Shown: piece after piece, positions 43,608 to 52,612 of the stretch
Numbering within the stretch: position 1 is the first letter of the stretch
How the letters are laid out: every line of letters starts with the position of its first letter
Source of the DNA: Microbacterium azadirachtae
GTDB lineage: Bacteria > Actinomycetota > Actinomycetes > Actinomycetales > Microbacteriaceae
DNA: 64,000 nt
Assembly (NCBI RefSeq): GCF_000956505.1
Contig: NZ_JYIX01000036.1
Location: forward strand, 62,001-126,000
Direction of reading: 5' to 3'
Translations under genes and position numbers: made by a program
The notes under the pieces: model-generated
The model's input: only the letters and a program-made list of their open reading frames with translations
Database searches by the model: none
Told to the model about the DNA's origin: nothing

Positions 43608-44942
43608 ATGCCTCAGCCTCTCGATCTCGACTCGTGGCGCGCCCTCCCGATCAAGCAGCAGCCGCAGTGGCCTGACGCCGAGCGCGTCGCCGAGGTCTCC
43701 TCGCAGATCGCCGCGCTGCCTCCGCTGGTGTTCGCCGGTGAGGTGGACAACCTCCGCGAGCGTCTCGCCCGCGCCGCCTCCGGGCAGGCGTTCCTGCTCC
43801 AGGGCGGGGACTGCGCCGAGACCTTCGCCGGCGCCACCGCCGACCAGATCCGCAACCGCATCAAGACGGTCCTGCAGATGGCGGTCGTGCTGACCTATGG
43901 CGCATCGATGCCGGTGGTGAAGATGGGGCGCATGGCGGGGCAGTTCGCCAAGCCGCGCTCGAGCGACACCGAGACCCGCGGCGATGTGACCCTTCCCGCC
44001 TACCGCGGCGACATCGTCAACGGCTACGACTTCACCGAGGGCTCCCGCGAGGCGAACCCCTCGCGTCTGCTGCAGGGGTACCACACGGCCGCCTCGACGC
44101 TGAACCTCATCCGCGCCTTCACCCAGGGCGGCTTCGCGGATCTCCGCGAGGTGCACTCCTGGAACAAGGGGTTCGCGCAGAACCCCGCGAACCAGCGCTA
44201 CGAGCGCATGGCCGCGGAGATCGACCGCGCCATCAAGTTCATGGAGGCCGCCGGCGCCGACTTCGACGAGCTCAAGCGCGTCGAGTTCTTCACCGGGCAC
44301 GAGGGCCTGCTGATGGACTACGAGCGCCCCATGACCCGCATCGACTCGCGGACGCTCACGCCGTACAACACCGCGGCGCACTTCCTCTGGATCGGCGAGC
44401 GCACCCGTGAACTCGACGGCGCGCACGTCGACTACTTCTCGAAGATCCGCAACCCGATCGGCGTCAAGCTCGGCCCCAGCACGACGACCGACACGGCGCT
44501 CGCGCTCATCGACAAGCTCGACCCGAACCGCGAGCCGGGCAGGCTCACCTTCATCACGCGCATGGGGGCGGGCAAGATCCGCGAGGCGCTGCCCCCGCTG
44601 CTGGAGGCCGTGAAGGACTCCGGGGCGCAGCCGCTGTGGGTCACCGACCCCATGCACGGCAACGGCATCACCACGCCGACCGGCTACAAGACCCGACGCT
44701 TCGACGACGTGGTCGACGAGGTGCGCGGCTTCTTCGAGGCGCACCGCGCTGTCGGGACCTTCCCCGGCGGCATCCACGTCGAGCTCACCGGCGACGATGT
44801 CACCGAGTGCCTGGGCGGATCCGAGCAGATCGACGAGGAGGGTCTGGCGACCCGCTACGAGTCGCTGTGCGACCCGCGCCTCAACCACATGCAGTCGCTC
44901 GAGCTCGCGTTCCTCGTCGCCGAGGAGCTCGAGAAGCGCTGA
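43608..44942 (+). CDS. aroG: Class II 3-deoxy-7-phosphoheptulonate (DAHP) synthase
   Basis: A 444-residue plant-type (class II) DAHP synthase, the first shikimate pathway enzyme, which joins phosphoenolpyruvate and erythrose 4-phosphate. Recognised elements: FLLQGGDCAETFAG (about 62-75), MPVVKMGRMAGQFAKPRS, LPAYRGDIVNGYDF, then WVTDPMHGNG and GGIHVELTGDDVTECLGG. Length is typical. TAGGAT (43596-43601) followed by six G and the ATG makes a leaderless start likely. It converges on the kinase gene with a bidirectional hairpin between, as in mycobacteria (aroG next to pknL). Confidence 0.97.
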   Translation: MPQPLDLDSWRALPIKQQPQWPDAERVAEVSSQIAALPPLVFAGEVDNLRERLARAASGQAFLLQGGDCAETFAGATADQIRNRIKTVLQMAVVLTYGASMPVVKMGRMAGQFAKPRSSDTETRGDVTLPAYRGDIVNGYDFTEGSREANPSRLLQGYHTAASTLNLIRAFTQGGFADLREVHSWNKGFAQNPANQRYERMAAEIDRAIKFMEAAGADFDELKRVEFFTGHEGLLMDYERPMTRIDSRTLTPYNTAAHFLWIGERTRELDGAHVDYFSKIRNPIGVKLGPSTTTDTALALIDKLDPNREPGRLTFITRMGAGKIREALPPLLEAVKDSGAQPLWVTDPMHGNGITTPTGYKTRRFDDVVDEVRGFFEAHRAVGTFPGGIHVELTGDDVTECLGGSEQIDEEGLATRYESLCDPRLNHMQSLELAFLVAEELEKR

Positions 44943-44955
44943 CGTCTCGCTGACA

Positions 44956-44992
44956 CGAAGGCCCGGTACCGCGCAGCGCTGCCGGGCCTTCG
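44956..44992. terminator. Bidirectional terminator
   Basis: CGAAGGCCCGG (44956-44966) and CCGGGCCTTCG (44982-44992) form a perfect 11-bp stem between the convergent DAHP synthase and kinase genes. Confidence 0.8.
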
Positions 44993-45038
44993 TCGTATCC
45001 GGGAGCGCAAACGGCTCACCGCGATGCAGACGCTCGGA

Positions 45039-46967
45039 TCAGCCGGAGACCTTGACCCGGATCGTCGAGTTCTTCTCCACGCTGTCGCCGGCCTTCGGAT
45101 CCGTCCCGGTCACCTGGAACAGGCTCCACGCGATCTCGGGCACGCTGGTCTGCGGGTTCAGGCCCGCATTCGTGAGGGCCTGCATCGCCTCGGCGAGGTT
45201 CTTGCCGACGACGTCGGGCACCGTGACGGGCTCTGGGCCCTTCGAGACGTTCAGCACGATCGTGTCGCCGGGGCGCCAGTTGCCGCCGCCCTCACGGTCG
45301 CCGATGCCGATCACGCGGCCCTTCGGCACGCTGTCGCTGTAGGAGGCAGCGGAGCTGGAGTCGGCGTTGAGCTGCACGGCCTTGAGCTTGCTCGTGGCAT
45401 CGTCCACGGTCAGGCCGGTCACGTCCGGCACGGGGCCCAGCGACACCAGGAGGCGAATCTGGTCGCCCTCGAAGACGGTGCAGCCCTCGCCGCACTCGTG
45501 GACGTCGCCTCCCGCGCGCGGGGTGACCTCGGCGTTGATCACGAGTCCGCTGTCCGCGCCGGAGAAGAGCGGCACGGAGTCCTGCAGGGTCAGGTGGAAA
45601 TCTACGAGCGCTTGCTTCGCCTGCTGCTCGGTCATGCCGTCGAGCTTGGGGATGTCGTGCTTGGCGGGACCCGCCGAGATCAGCACGGTGACCTTGGCCT
45701 TCTTGTCCAGACGGGAGCCTGCACCGGGATCCGTGCGGATCGCCTGGCCCTGAGGCACCTTGAGGGAGTTCTCACTGCCCTGGACGGGAGTGAGACCCTC
45801 CTTCGTGATCGTGGCCGCGGCGACCTCCCAGGTCTTGCCCGCGACATCCGGCACGGAGAGCTTGGAGCCCGGACCGGATCCGAACCACCAGCCCGCTCCG
45901 CCGGCCAGGACGGCCAGGAGCAGCACGAGCACGAGCAGCAGCGCCCCGCGGGAGCGCCGGTGCGCGGTGCGGCGGCGCAGCAGCGTCGCGTTGTCGAGAG
46001 GGGCGTCGGCAGTGGGCGCCGGCGCGGTCGCCGTGGGGATGCCCGGCAGCACCAGGGTCTGATCTCCGGTGTCGCGCATCGGCACGACCGTGGTCTTCGC
46101 GGTGGTCGGCGTGGGGGTGACGCCCAGCTCGCGCTCGATCACGCGCAGCCGCTCGAGCATCTCCTGCGCGTCGTCCGGGCGCTCGTCCGGCGACTTCTCG
46201 GTCGCCCACAGCACGAGCTCGTCGAGCTGCTCCGGCACGCCGGGATTGCGCACGCTCGGTCGCGGGACGGAGTCGGTGGCGTGCTGGAACGCGATCTGCA
46301 TAGGCTGCTCGCCCTTGTACGGCTGCTCGCCGACGAGCATCTCGTAGAGCATGATGCCGAGCGCGTAGATGTCGCTGCGGGCGTCCGCGGTGCCGCGGGT
46401 GACGAGCTCCGGCGCGAGATAGGCGATCGTGCCCATCAGCTGGGCGCCGGAGGCGGTGTTCGCGGTGGTCGCGCGGGCCAGGCCGAAGTCGCCGATCTTG
46501 ATCCGGCCGTCCTCGGCCAGCAGCACGTTCTCGGGCTTGACGTCGCGGTGCACGATGCCGGCGCGATGCGCGGCGGCGAGGCCGGAGAGCACGGCATCCA
46601 TGATCGTGATGGTCTGCGGGACCGTGAGGCGGCGCTGCTCGCGCATGAGCTCGCGCAGCGTGATGCCGGGCAGGTACTCCATCACGAGGTAGGCGAGCTC
46701 GCCGTCCTGACCCTGGTCGAAGACGTTGACGACGTGCGGATCGGCGAGGCGGGCGGCCGCGCGCGCCTCCTGGATGAAGCGGCTCTGGAACACCGAGTCG
46801 TCGCTGAGGTGGCCGTGCATGACCTTCAGTGCGATGCGGCGCTCGAGGCGCAGATCCGTGGCGACGTACACCGTCGCCATGCCGCCACGCGCGATCCGGG
46901 CGCGGACGCGATAGCGACCGTCGACGAGCCGCCCGATGAGGGGGTCGGCTTGTTGGCTGGTCGTCAC
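45039..46967 (-). CDS. pknL: Ser/Thr protein kinase with PASTA repeats (PknL-like)
   Basis: A 642-residue receptor kinase. The cytoplasmic kinase domain (about 15-275) has the glycine loop ARGGMATVY, ATP-binding ALKVM, HRDVKPENVLL and DFGLA. A Thr/Pro-rich juxtamembrane region leads to one transmembrane helix (about 345-365). About four extracellular PASTA repeats follow (SVPDVAGKTWEVAAATI, IPKLDGMTEQQAK, VPDVTGLTVDDATSK, VPDVVGKNLAEAMQAL), which sense peptidoglycan fragments. The second PASTA holds an unusual ECGEGC pair. GTG 46967 appears leaderless (TAGACT, then 6 bases). Neighbours aroG and the Rv2175c-like gene support the PknL assignment. Confidence 0.93.
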   Translation of the reverse strand: MTTSQQADPLIGRLVDGRYRVRARIARGGMATVYVATDLRLERRIALKVMHGHLSDDSVFQSRFIQEARAAARLADPHVVNVFDQGQDGELAYLVMEYLPGITLRELMREQRRLTVPQTITIMDAVLSGLAAAHRAGIVHRDVKPENVLLAEDGRIKIGDFGLARATTANTASGAQLMGTIAYLAPELVTRGTADARSDIYALGIMLYEMLVGEQPYKGEQPMQIAFQHATDSVPRPSVRNPGVPEQLDELVLWATEKSPDERPDDAQEMLERLRVIERELGVTPTPTTAKTTVVPMRDTGDQTLVLPGIPTATAPAPTADAPLDNATLLRRRTAHRRSRGALLLVLVLLLAVLAGGAGWWFGSGPGSKLSVPDVAGKTWEVAAATITKEGLTPVQGSENSLKVPQGQAIRTDPGAGSRLDKKAKVTVLISAGPAKHDIPKLDGMTEQQAKQALVDFHLTLQDSVPLFSGADSGLVINAEVTPRAGGDVHECGEGCTVFEGDQIRLLVSLGPVPDVTGLTVDDATSKLKAVQLNADSSSAASYSDSVPKGRVIGIGDREGGGNWRPGDTIVLNVSKGPEPVTVPDVVGKNLAEAMQALTNAGLNPQTSVPEIAWSLFQVTGTDPKAGDSVEKNSTIRVKVSG

Positions 46968-47058
46968 GGCAAGAGTCTATGGAGAACTCGCTGAGAGCCC
47001 GGGGAACGGCTCGCGTGCGAGCGCTTTTCCGTTCTCCGCGAGCGGATCCCGCGGCGGT

Positions 47059-48096
47059 TCAGCCGAGCGCCGCGAGCCAGCCGTCCGCCTGCGGCTCCCA
47101 CAGCCCGTAGCGGGCGGGGAAGGCGGAGATCTGCACGTCCTGCGCGGCCTCGCTGAAGCCGAGGCCCTCCCAGCCGGGGATGTCGAGCAGCCCGTTGGTG
47201 TGCGGCGTGCCCACGTAGAAGGCCCTGATCGCGTAGTCCGCGTCCGCGATCTGCTCCGGCGTGCCCCAGCCGGTGCTGGGACGCTGCTGGAACAGCCCGA
47301 TCGAATCGCGGTCCCCGGACGCCGTGTTCACGAGGCCGGACTCGACCATCGCGGTGGCCAGGGCGATCGCGATGCCGCGGTCGCTCACGCCCAGCTCCCG
47401 GCCGACCTGGATGATGTGCTGCGCGTTGGCGGTCTGCACATCGCTCAGCACGACCTGGGGGGCCGTGTACGTGTCCGGTGCGGGCTGGGGCGCGACGTCG
47501 GCCAGCGCCGGCGCCGGAACGGGCGCGGGTGCCGGCGCCGGCGCGGAGAAGCGCAGCGTCTGGCCGGGGTAGATGATCGAGTTGGGGGAGAGGGCGTTCG
47601 CCGCATAGAGGTCCGCGAGCGTGATCCCGTGCTCGTGCGCGATCGACCAGAGCGTGTCGCCGGCGACCACGTCGTAGCCGGTGCCGGCGGTGTCGGACGC
47701 CGGAGCGGGGGCTGCTGCCTCCGCGGGCGCGGCGGCAGCAGCAGGCTCGGGGGCTGACCCGCCGAGGGCGAGCAGCTGGCCGGGATAGATGATCGAATCG
47801 GATCCGAGTCCGTTCGCCGCATACAGCGCGGCGACGCTGGTGTCGTGGGCGCGCGCGATGTCCCAGAGCGTGTCGCCGTCCTGCACGGTGTAGTGCGCCG
47901 GCGGCGCGGTCTCGGTCGGCACGATCCGCGCGGCCAGCGCGGCCGCGACCGCTCCGGTCGGGAGCGCGGTCATCGGAACGCGCACGGGAGTGTGCGCCTG
48001 CGCGGGCGCGGCCGCGAGCGCGGTCGCCACAGTGGTCAGCAGCACGGTCGGCACCGCGAGGCAGAGCGCGCGGCGCGAACTCGTCGTGGTCGTCAT
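47059..48096 (-). CDS. Secreted LysM peptidoglycan-binding protein with lysozyme-like domain
   Basis: A 345-residue exported protein. It has a signal peptide of about 34 residues (Arg-containing n-region, hydrophobic core, AAPAQA cleavage site). Two LysM modules lie at about 68-111 (HYTVQDGDTLWDIARAH) and 140-184 (YDVVAGDTLWSIAHEH), joined by Ala/Pro linkers. A C-terminal transglycosylase-like domain carries the ATAMVESGL Glu region, then GDRDSIGLFQQRPSTGWGT. It likely binds and cleaves cell-wall glycan. GGGGGATCC precedes the ATG. A G+C-rich hairpin occupies its leader near 48123-48149. Confidence 0.9.
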   Translation of the reverse strand: MTTTTSSRRALCLAVPTVLLTTVATALAAAPAQAHTPVRVPMTALPTGAVAAALAARIVPTETAPPAHYTVQDGDTLWDIARAHDTSVAALYAANGLGSDSIIYPGQLLALGGSAPEPAAAAAPAEAAAPAPASDTAGTGYDVVAGDTLWSIAHEHGITLADLYAANALSPNSIIYPGQTLRFSAPAPAPAPVPAPALADVAPQPAPDTYTAPQVVLSDVQTANAQHIIQVGRELGVSDRGIAIALATAMVESGLVNTASGDRDSIGLFQQRPSTGWGTPEQIADADYAIRAFYVGTPHTNGLLDIPGWEGLGFSEAAQDVQISAFPARYGLWEPQADGWLAALG

Positions 48097-48268
48097 GGAT
48101 CCCCCGATTCTGACGTCTGACGCCGAGCGCGTCCTTGCGCGTCGGCCCTACGACGCTGTCACGGATGAGTATTCAAGTCAACAGAAGTGAAGAATGTGAA
48201 AGATGTGGTCAGGCGTGGAATCGCGGGCGGTGATCACCGGTCCCCTCAGGGGATGAGAACATTGCTGG

Positions 48269-48619
48269 GTGTCTGAAACGGAAACGGCGGCCCAGGCGGC
48301 CGAATGGCTGACCCTGCCCGAGCTCGTCGAGATCCTGGGCGAGACGCTCGGGCGCGTGCGCCGGCTGTTCGATGAGCAGTACCTCATCGGGTCGCGCCGC
48401 AACGGCCCGCTCGCCGTTCCTGCGGTCTTCCTCAAGGACGACCAGCCGCTCGGATCCCTGCGCGGCACGATCATCGTGCTCAAGGACGCCGGGTTCAGCG
48501 ACGACGAGGCCATCGACTGGCTGCTCGCCGAGGAGGAGTCGATGGGCCGTGCGCCGATCGCCGCTCTGCGCGAGGGCCACAAGAGCGAGGTGCGCCGGAT
48601 CGCCAGGGCCCTGGCCTGA
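48269..48619 (+). CDS. Rv2175c-like DNA-binding protein
   Basis: A 116-residue winged-helix protein: EWLTLPELVEILGETLGRVRRL (part; about residues 12-33), then RNGPLAVPAVFLKDDQPLGSLRGT and a C-terminal helical segment. It matches Rv2175c of Mycobacterium tuberculosis, a DNA-binding substrate of PknL, both in sequence character and in position one gene away from the kinase. If conserved, the kinase would tune its DNA binding. GTG 48269 has no clear Shine-Dalgarno, so leaderless translation is possible. Ends 7 bases before the convergent polyprenyl synthase gene. Confidence 0.85.
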   Translation: MSETETAAQAAEWLTLPELVEILGETLGRVRRLFDEQYLIGSRRNGPLAVPAVFLKDDQPLGSLRGTIIVLKDAGFSDDEAIDWLLAEEESMGRAPIAALREGHKSEVRRIARALA

Positions 48620-48626
48620 TCCGGCC

Positions 48627-49712
48627 TCAGGCCGTGCGCTGCGTCGCGTCGCGCGCGAGCCCGCGCAGCAGGTCGAGCGCGCCGGCATCGAGCGGGGCGC
48701 CCTGCAGCGCAGCCTCTCCGGCTTCGGCGTACTCCGTGATGAGCTGCTCCATGCGGGTCAGCGCGCCGGATTCGACGATGATCTCCTGCAGGCTCGCGAT
48801 CTGATCCGCGGTGAGGTGCGGGTCGCCGAGCAGCTCGTCGACGATGCGCCGCCCCTGCGGGGCCAGCGCCTGGCGGGTCCAGGCGATGAGCAGCGTGCGC
48901 TTGCCCTCGCGCAGATCGTCGCCCGCCGGCTTGCCGGTGACCTTCTCGTCGCCGAACACCCCGAGCACGTCGTCGCGCAGCTGGAACGCCATCCCGAGCG
49001 GGTGGCCGAACGCGCGCAGCGCGGTCTGCTGCGCCCCATCGGCGCCGGCGATCGCCGCCCCGATCAGCAGCGGCTGCTCGACGCTGTACCGCGCGGCCTT
49101 GAGAGAGACGACGCGCAGGGCGCGCTCCGCGTGGCCGTCGTCGACGTTGACGCTCCAGGCCGATTCCTCGGCGATGTCCAGGAACTGACCGATCGTGACG
49201 TCGCGCCGCATCCTGGCGTACTCCGCGCGGACGGCATCGGCATGCGGGCTCGCCGCGATGCCCGCCTCCAGCAGGTCGTCGCTCCAGGCCACCAGCAGGT
49301 CGCCGAGCAGCACGGCGGCGGCGCGACCGAAGTCCACGGCGCTCCCGCTCCATCCCTGCCCGACGTGCGCCGCCTCGAGAGCCCGATGCGCGGAGGGCCG
49401 GCCCCGGCGAGTGTCGGAGTTGTCGATCAGATCGTCGTGCACGAGGGCGGCGGACTGGAACACCTCGAGCGCGGCGCATGCGTCCCAGAGGGCGGCCGGC
49501 TCGACGTCGATCTCGTCGAGTCCTGCGACCGATGCCCATCCCGCGTGGCAGAACCTGGCGCGCAGTCGCTTGCCTCCGCGGAGGGTCGCCTCGGCGGACG
49601 AGACGAAGGCGGAGGCATCCGGACCGTAGGTCGCGGTCTCCTCGCGCATCCGGGCGACGAAGGCGTCGAGACGGGCGGAGACCTGATCGATCACAGCGGA
49701 GGAGGATGCCAC
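48627..49712 (-). CDS. Polyprenyl diphosphate synthase
   Basis: A 361-residue trans-isoprenyl diphosphate synthase. The first Asp-rich motif is LVHDDLIDNSDTRRGRP (about 91-107), and the second is FQLRDDVLGVFGD (about 233-245), with GKPAGDDLREGKRTLL after it. It condenses isopentenyl diphosphate with allylic diphosphates, giving geranylgeranyl or similar chain length; the exact product is not readable. GTG 49712 appears leaderless (TAGGCT, then 6 bases). It is the positional counterpart of mycobacterial idsA2 (Rv2173). Confidence 0.93.
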   Translation of the reverse strand: MASSSAVIDQVSARLDAFVARMREETATYGPDASAFVSSAEATLRGGKRLRARFCHAGWASVAGLDEIDVEPAALWDACAALEVFQSAALVHDDLIDNSDTRRGRPSAHRALEAAHVGQGWSGSAVDFGRAAAVLLGDLLVAWSDDLLEAGIAASPHADAVRAEYARMRRDVTIGQFLDIAEESAWSVNVDDGHAERALRVVSLKAARYSVEQPLLIGAAIAGADGAQQTALRAFGHPLGMAFQLRDDVLGVFGDEKVTGKPAGDDLREGKRTLLIAWTRQALAPQGRRIVDELLGDPHLTADQIASLQEIIVESGALTRMEQLITEYAEAGEAALQGAPLDAGALDLLRGLARDATQRTA

Positions 49713-49850
49713 CGGATCAGCCTACCCAGCACGGTCACGACCCGGTCGCGAGCGCGTTCTGCAACGTGATGCCCAACTCCCAGCCGAATCCCTACCCCGG
49801 TGCATCCCGGCGCGCGTAGACTGTGGGGAAGACCACCCGAGGGGGACGAA

Positions 49851-50222
49851 ATGCCACTCTCCGAACAGGAGCAGCGTCTGCTCGATGAGATGGAGCGCCA
49901 TCTCATGCAGAATGACGCCGACGTCGTTTCCGCGCATGCAGGAGACCGCGCGCTCAGCTATCGCAATCTCATCTACGGAGCCGTGCTGCTGCTGGCCGGC
50001 GTCGGCGGCCTGATCGTGGGCGTCGTGGTCGGCAACATCGCCGGGATCATCATCGGCGTCGTCGCTTTCGCGGCCATGCTCGGCGGACTCATGCTGGCCC
50101 TCACGCCGGTGCACCAGAGCGGCGGTCGCGACGGGGGATCCGCCACGAAGGCGAAAGAGCCGTCTCCGTCGTTCATGGATCGCATGAACGACCGGTGGGA
50201 TCGCCGCCACGAGGAGCGCTGA
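49851..50222 (+). CDS. DUF3040 membrane protein
   Basis: A 123-residue protein with the DUF3040 N-terminus MPLSEQEQRLLDEMERHL, two closely spaced membrane helices (about 42-62 and 66-86) and a charged Arg/Asp-rich C-terminal tail. It is a small actinobacterial membrane protein of unknown function that sits regularly just before mraZ. A TAGACT box lies at 49817-49822, and GAGGGGG precedes the ATG by 5 bases. A strong terminator follows. Confidence 0.92.
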   Translation: MPLSEQEQRLLDEMERHLMQNDADVVSAHAGDRALSYRNLIYGAVLLLAGVGGLIVGVVVGNIAGIIIGVVAFAAMLGGLMLALTPVHQSGGRDGGSATKAKEPSPSFMDRMNDRWDRRHEER

Positions 50223-50242
50223 CCTCCTCGCTCAGACTTCCT

Positions 50243-50274
50243 GAGGGCCCGGACGCTGCGGCGTCCGGGCCCTC
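50243..50274 (+). terminator. Terminator after the DUF3040 gene
   Basis: GAGGGCCCGGACGC (50243-50256) pairs perfectly with GCGTCCGGGCCCTC (50261-50274) around TGCG, followed by CGTCGTT. Confidence 0.85.
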
Positions 50275-50345
50275 CGTCGTTCCCCGGACCCGTCCGCCCC
50301 CGGGATCCTCCCTTTCGCCCCACGAATCCCTCCACTGCCCTCCAC

Positions 50346-50383
50346 AGGCCCCTGTTCCGCATGATTCCGCGGAACAGGGGCCT
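50346..50383. terminator. Second hairpin insulating the dcw operon
   Basis: AGGCCCCTGTTCCGC (50346-50360) and its exact complement (50369-50383) form a 15-bp stem with an 8-base loop, followed by TCGTCG. With the previous hairpin it isolates the mraZ promoter from upstream transcription. Confidence 0.7.
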
Positions 50384-50431
50384 TCGTCGTCCCGGGCGAC
50401 ATGCCCCTCCGGACACGAATAGGTATCGAAA

Positions 50432-50456
50432 TGGAGGGATGTGGAGTAAAGTGGAG
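50432..50456 (+). promoter_or_regulatory. MraZ operator: three TGGAG boxes at 10-bp spacing
   Basis: TGGAG occurs at 50432, 50442 and 50452, exactly one helical turn apart and 29 bases before mraZ. This is the layout of MraZ-binding direct repeats upstream of dcw operons in other bacteria. Two further TGGAG boxes, also 10 bp apart, lie on the minus strand (50330-50344). Confidence 0.75.
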
Positions 50457-50484
50457 GAAACGGCGGCGAAAGGGGGATAGGCGC

Positions 50485-50916
50485 ATGTTGCTCGGCACGC
50501 ATTCCCCCAAGCTCGACGACAAGGGCCGCGTCATCCTCCCCGCCAAATTCCGTGAGGATCTGGCCGGCGGCATCGTCGTCACCCGCGGTCAGGACCGCTG
50601 CCTGTACGTGTTCAGCACGGCCGAGTTCGAGAGCGTGCACGAGCGCATCCGCCAGGCGCCGCTCGCGAACAAGGAGGCGCGGGCATTCCTGCGCATGTTC
50701 CTCTCCGGGGCGAGCGCCGAGATGCCGGACAGCCAGAACCGCATCACCATCCCCGCCCACCTGCGCTCCTACGCGGGCCTGGGCAAGGAACTCATCGTCA
50801 CCGGTGTCGGCGCGCACGCCGAGATCTGGGACGCGGCGGCGTGGAACGCGTACGCCGAAGGACACGAAGACGCCTTCGCCGAACTCGAGGAGGAGGTGAT
50901 CCCCGGCCTGTTCTGA
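50485..50916 (+). CDS. mraZ: Transcriptional regulator MraZ
   Basis: A 143-residue MraZ with two SpoVT-AbrB half-domains: [21 protein letters not shown] (part) and [18 protein letters not shown], the second about 75 residues after the first. It forms a ring-shaped oligomer that binds tandem boxes upstream of its own gene and represses the dcw operon. ATG 50485 is the canonical family start ([11 protein letters not shown]). AGGGGG lies 8 bases upstream. First gene of the division and cell-wall cluster. Confidence 0.96.
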   Translation: MLLGTHSPKLDDKGRVILPAKFREDLAGGIVVTRGQDRCLYVFSTAEFESVHERIRQAPLANKEARAFLRMFLSGASAEMPDSQNRITIPAHLRSYAGLGKELIVTGVGAHAEIWDAAAWNAYAEGHEDAFAELEEEVIPGLF

Positions 50917-51024
50917 ACGGGCCCCTGGCTGTGACTCCCAGCCGCTCCCGCCCCGGCGCACCTTCCCCGGTGCCGGGTCGAGCGGATGGGGATCAGGGCC
51001 AGGGACCGGAGGGCCGAAGGAACC

Positions 51025-51978
51025 ATGGACATCCGACGCATACACACCCCCGTGATGCTCGAGCGCTGCGTCGAGCTGCTGGCACCCGCCCTGCAGCACG
51101 ACGGGGCGATCCTCGTCGATGCCACGCTCGGCATGGGCGGGCACTCCGAGGCCTTCCTCGAGCGCCTGCCGCACATCCGCCTGATCGGGCTCGACCGCGA
51201 CACCGACGCCCTGCGGATCGCGGGGGAGCGGCTCGCCCGCTTCGGCGACCGCGTCACGCTCGTGCACACGGTCTACGACGCGATCGGCACCCACGCCGAG
51301 GGCGCATCCGGAATACTCTTCGACCTCGGCGTCTCGTCGCTGCAGCTGGACGAGGCCGAGCGCGGTTTCGCGTATGCCAAGGATGCGCCGCTGGATATGC
51401 GGATGGATCAGTCGAGCGGCATCACCGCCGCCGAGGTTCTCGCCACCTACAGCGAGGGCCAGCTGCGCCGCATCTTCGAGCGCTACGGCGAGGAGAAGCT
51501 GGCCGGTCGCTACGCCCGAGCCATCATCGCGGCCCGCCAATCCGCTCCGCTGGAGCGGTCGGGGCGCCTGGTCGAGGTGCTGCAGGAGGCGACCCCCGCC
51601 GCGGTGGCGCGCGCGGGGCACCCCGCCAAGCGGGTGTTCCAGGCGCTGCGGATCGAGGTGAACCGGGAGCTGAACGTGCTCGCCGACGCGATCCCGGCCG
51701 CGATGGACGCCCTCGTCCTGGGCGGGCGGATCGTCGTCATGTCGTACCAGTCCCTCGAGGACCGGCTCGTCAAGCAGGCGTTCTCCGCGGCCTCCGCCTC
51801 GACGGCGCCCGCGGGCCTGCCGGTCGAGCTGCCGGAGCACGCGCCGCGGTTCAAGACGCTCACCAAGGGCGCGGAGCTCGCCGACGAGGAGGAGCGCGCG
51901 GCCAACCCCCGTGCCATCCCGGTGCGCCTGCGCGCCGCAGAACGTGTGAGAGACGATCAGAGGAGCGCCGCGCGATGA
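51025..51978 (+). CDS. rsmH: 16S rRNA (cytosine1402-N4)-methyltransferase RsmH
   Basis: A 317-residue RsmH (MraW) that methylates C1402 of 16S rRNA. It begins [15 protein letters not shown] and has the SAM motif [15 protein letters not shown] (about 34-48), [28 protein letters not shown], and the C-terminal [11 protein letters not shown] and [14 protein letters not shown] 51025 is chosen for GAAGGAACC upstream, giving the standard N-terminus. Its stop overlaps the ftsL start by 4 bases (ATGA). Confidence 0.97.
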   Translation: MDIRRIHTPVMLERCVELLAPALQHDGAILVDATLGMGGHSEAFLERLPHIRLIGLDRDTDALRIAGERLARFGDRVTLVHTVYDAIGTHAEGASGILFDLGVSSLQLDEAERGFAYAKDAPLDMRMDQSSGITAAEVLATYSEGQLRRIFERYGEEKLAGRYARAIIAARQSAPLERSGRLVEVLQEATPAAVARAGHPAKRVFQALRIEVNRELNVLADAIPAAMDALVLGGRIVVMSYQSLEDRLVKQAFSAASASTAPAGLPVELPEHAPRFKTLTKGAELADEEERAANPRAIPVRLRAAERVRDDQRSAAR

Positions 51979-52550
51979 GCCTGGCCGACAACGCCCTGCG
52001 GCAACCGGAGTTCGAAGAGCCGGAGCGCTCGCGCCACCTCCGTGCGGTCGAACGCCCCGCCCGCCGTCGTCGCCCGCGTCTGGCGTACGCCATCGTCGCC
52101 CTCGCCGGGGCCGCCCTCATCGCCGGGGCGCAGATCGCGCTCACGATCGCGACCACGCAGGACTCGTTCGAGGTCGCGAAGCTGAGCCAGCAGAACAAGC
52201 AGCTGACGTGGCAGGCGCAGGCCGCCGCGCAGGACCTCGACGGGATCAGCTCGCCGCAATCGCTCGCGGCGGAGGCCAGCAAGCTCGGCCTCGTGGTCGG
52301 CGGCAGCGCGAGCTACCTGCGACTGAGCGACGGCGGCGTCATCGGGGCCGCCGGTCCCGCACCGTGGGCCTCCACCGTCAACCCCACCGGGGGCAACGCC
52401 GTTCCGAACGCCCTGGTCCGCGACACGCCGCCGCCCCCCGAGACCAACCCGGGGGGAGCAGGCGTAGAACCGAAGGCACAGGAGGCGGCGCCGGTGCAGC
52501 CGGCGGCGCCGCCGACGGCCGAGGGACTGCCGACGCCGACCATCCGCTGA
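51975..52550 (+). CDS. ftsL: FtsL-like cell division protein
   Basis: A 191-residue bitopic protein. It has a basic cytoplasmic N-terminus, one membrane helix (about 38-58), then a coiled-coil-like stretch ([19 protein letters not shown]) and an [15 protein letters not shown] motif typical of FtsL. A long Pro-rich extracellular tail of about 75 residues is an actinobacterial feature. Position between rsmH and ftsI, and overlap with rsmH, support divisome membership with FtsQ and FtsB partners. Confidence 0.85.
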   Translation: MSLADNALRQPEFEEPERSRHLRAVERPARRRRPRLAYAIVALAGAALIAGAQIALTIATTQDSFEVAKLSQQNKQLTWQAQAAAQDLDGISSPQSLAAEASKLGLVVGGSASYLRLSDGGVIGAAGPAPWASTVNPTGGNAVPNALVRDTPPPPETNPGGAGVEPKAQEAAPVQPAAPPTAEGLPTPTIR

Positions 52551-52612
52551 CATGAGCAGCCGACGCACCCGCCCGAGACGATGACAGACCGCGAGCCCCG
52601 GATGGAGATCCG

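Noticed and set aside
48097-48268. Possible c-di-AMP (ydaO-type) riboswitch before the LysM gene
   Set aside because: Such elements often precede cell-wall hydrolase genes, but I could not find the conserved core segments; only a simple G+C-rich hairpin is present.
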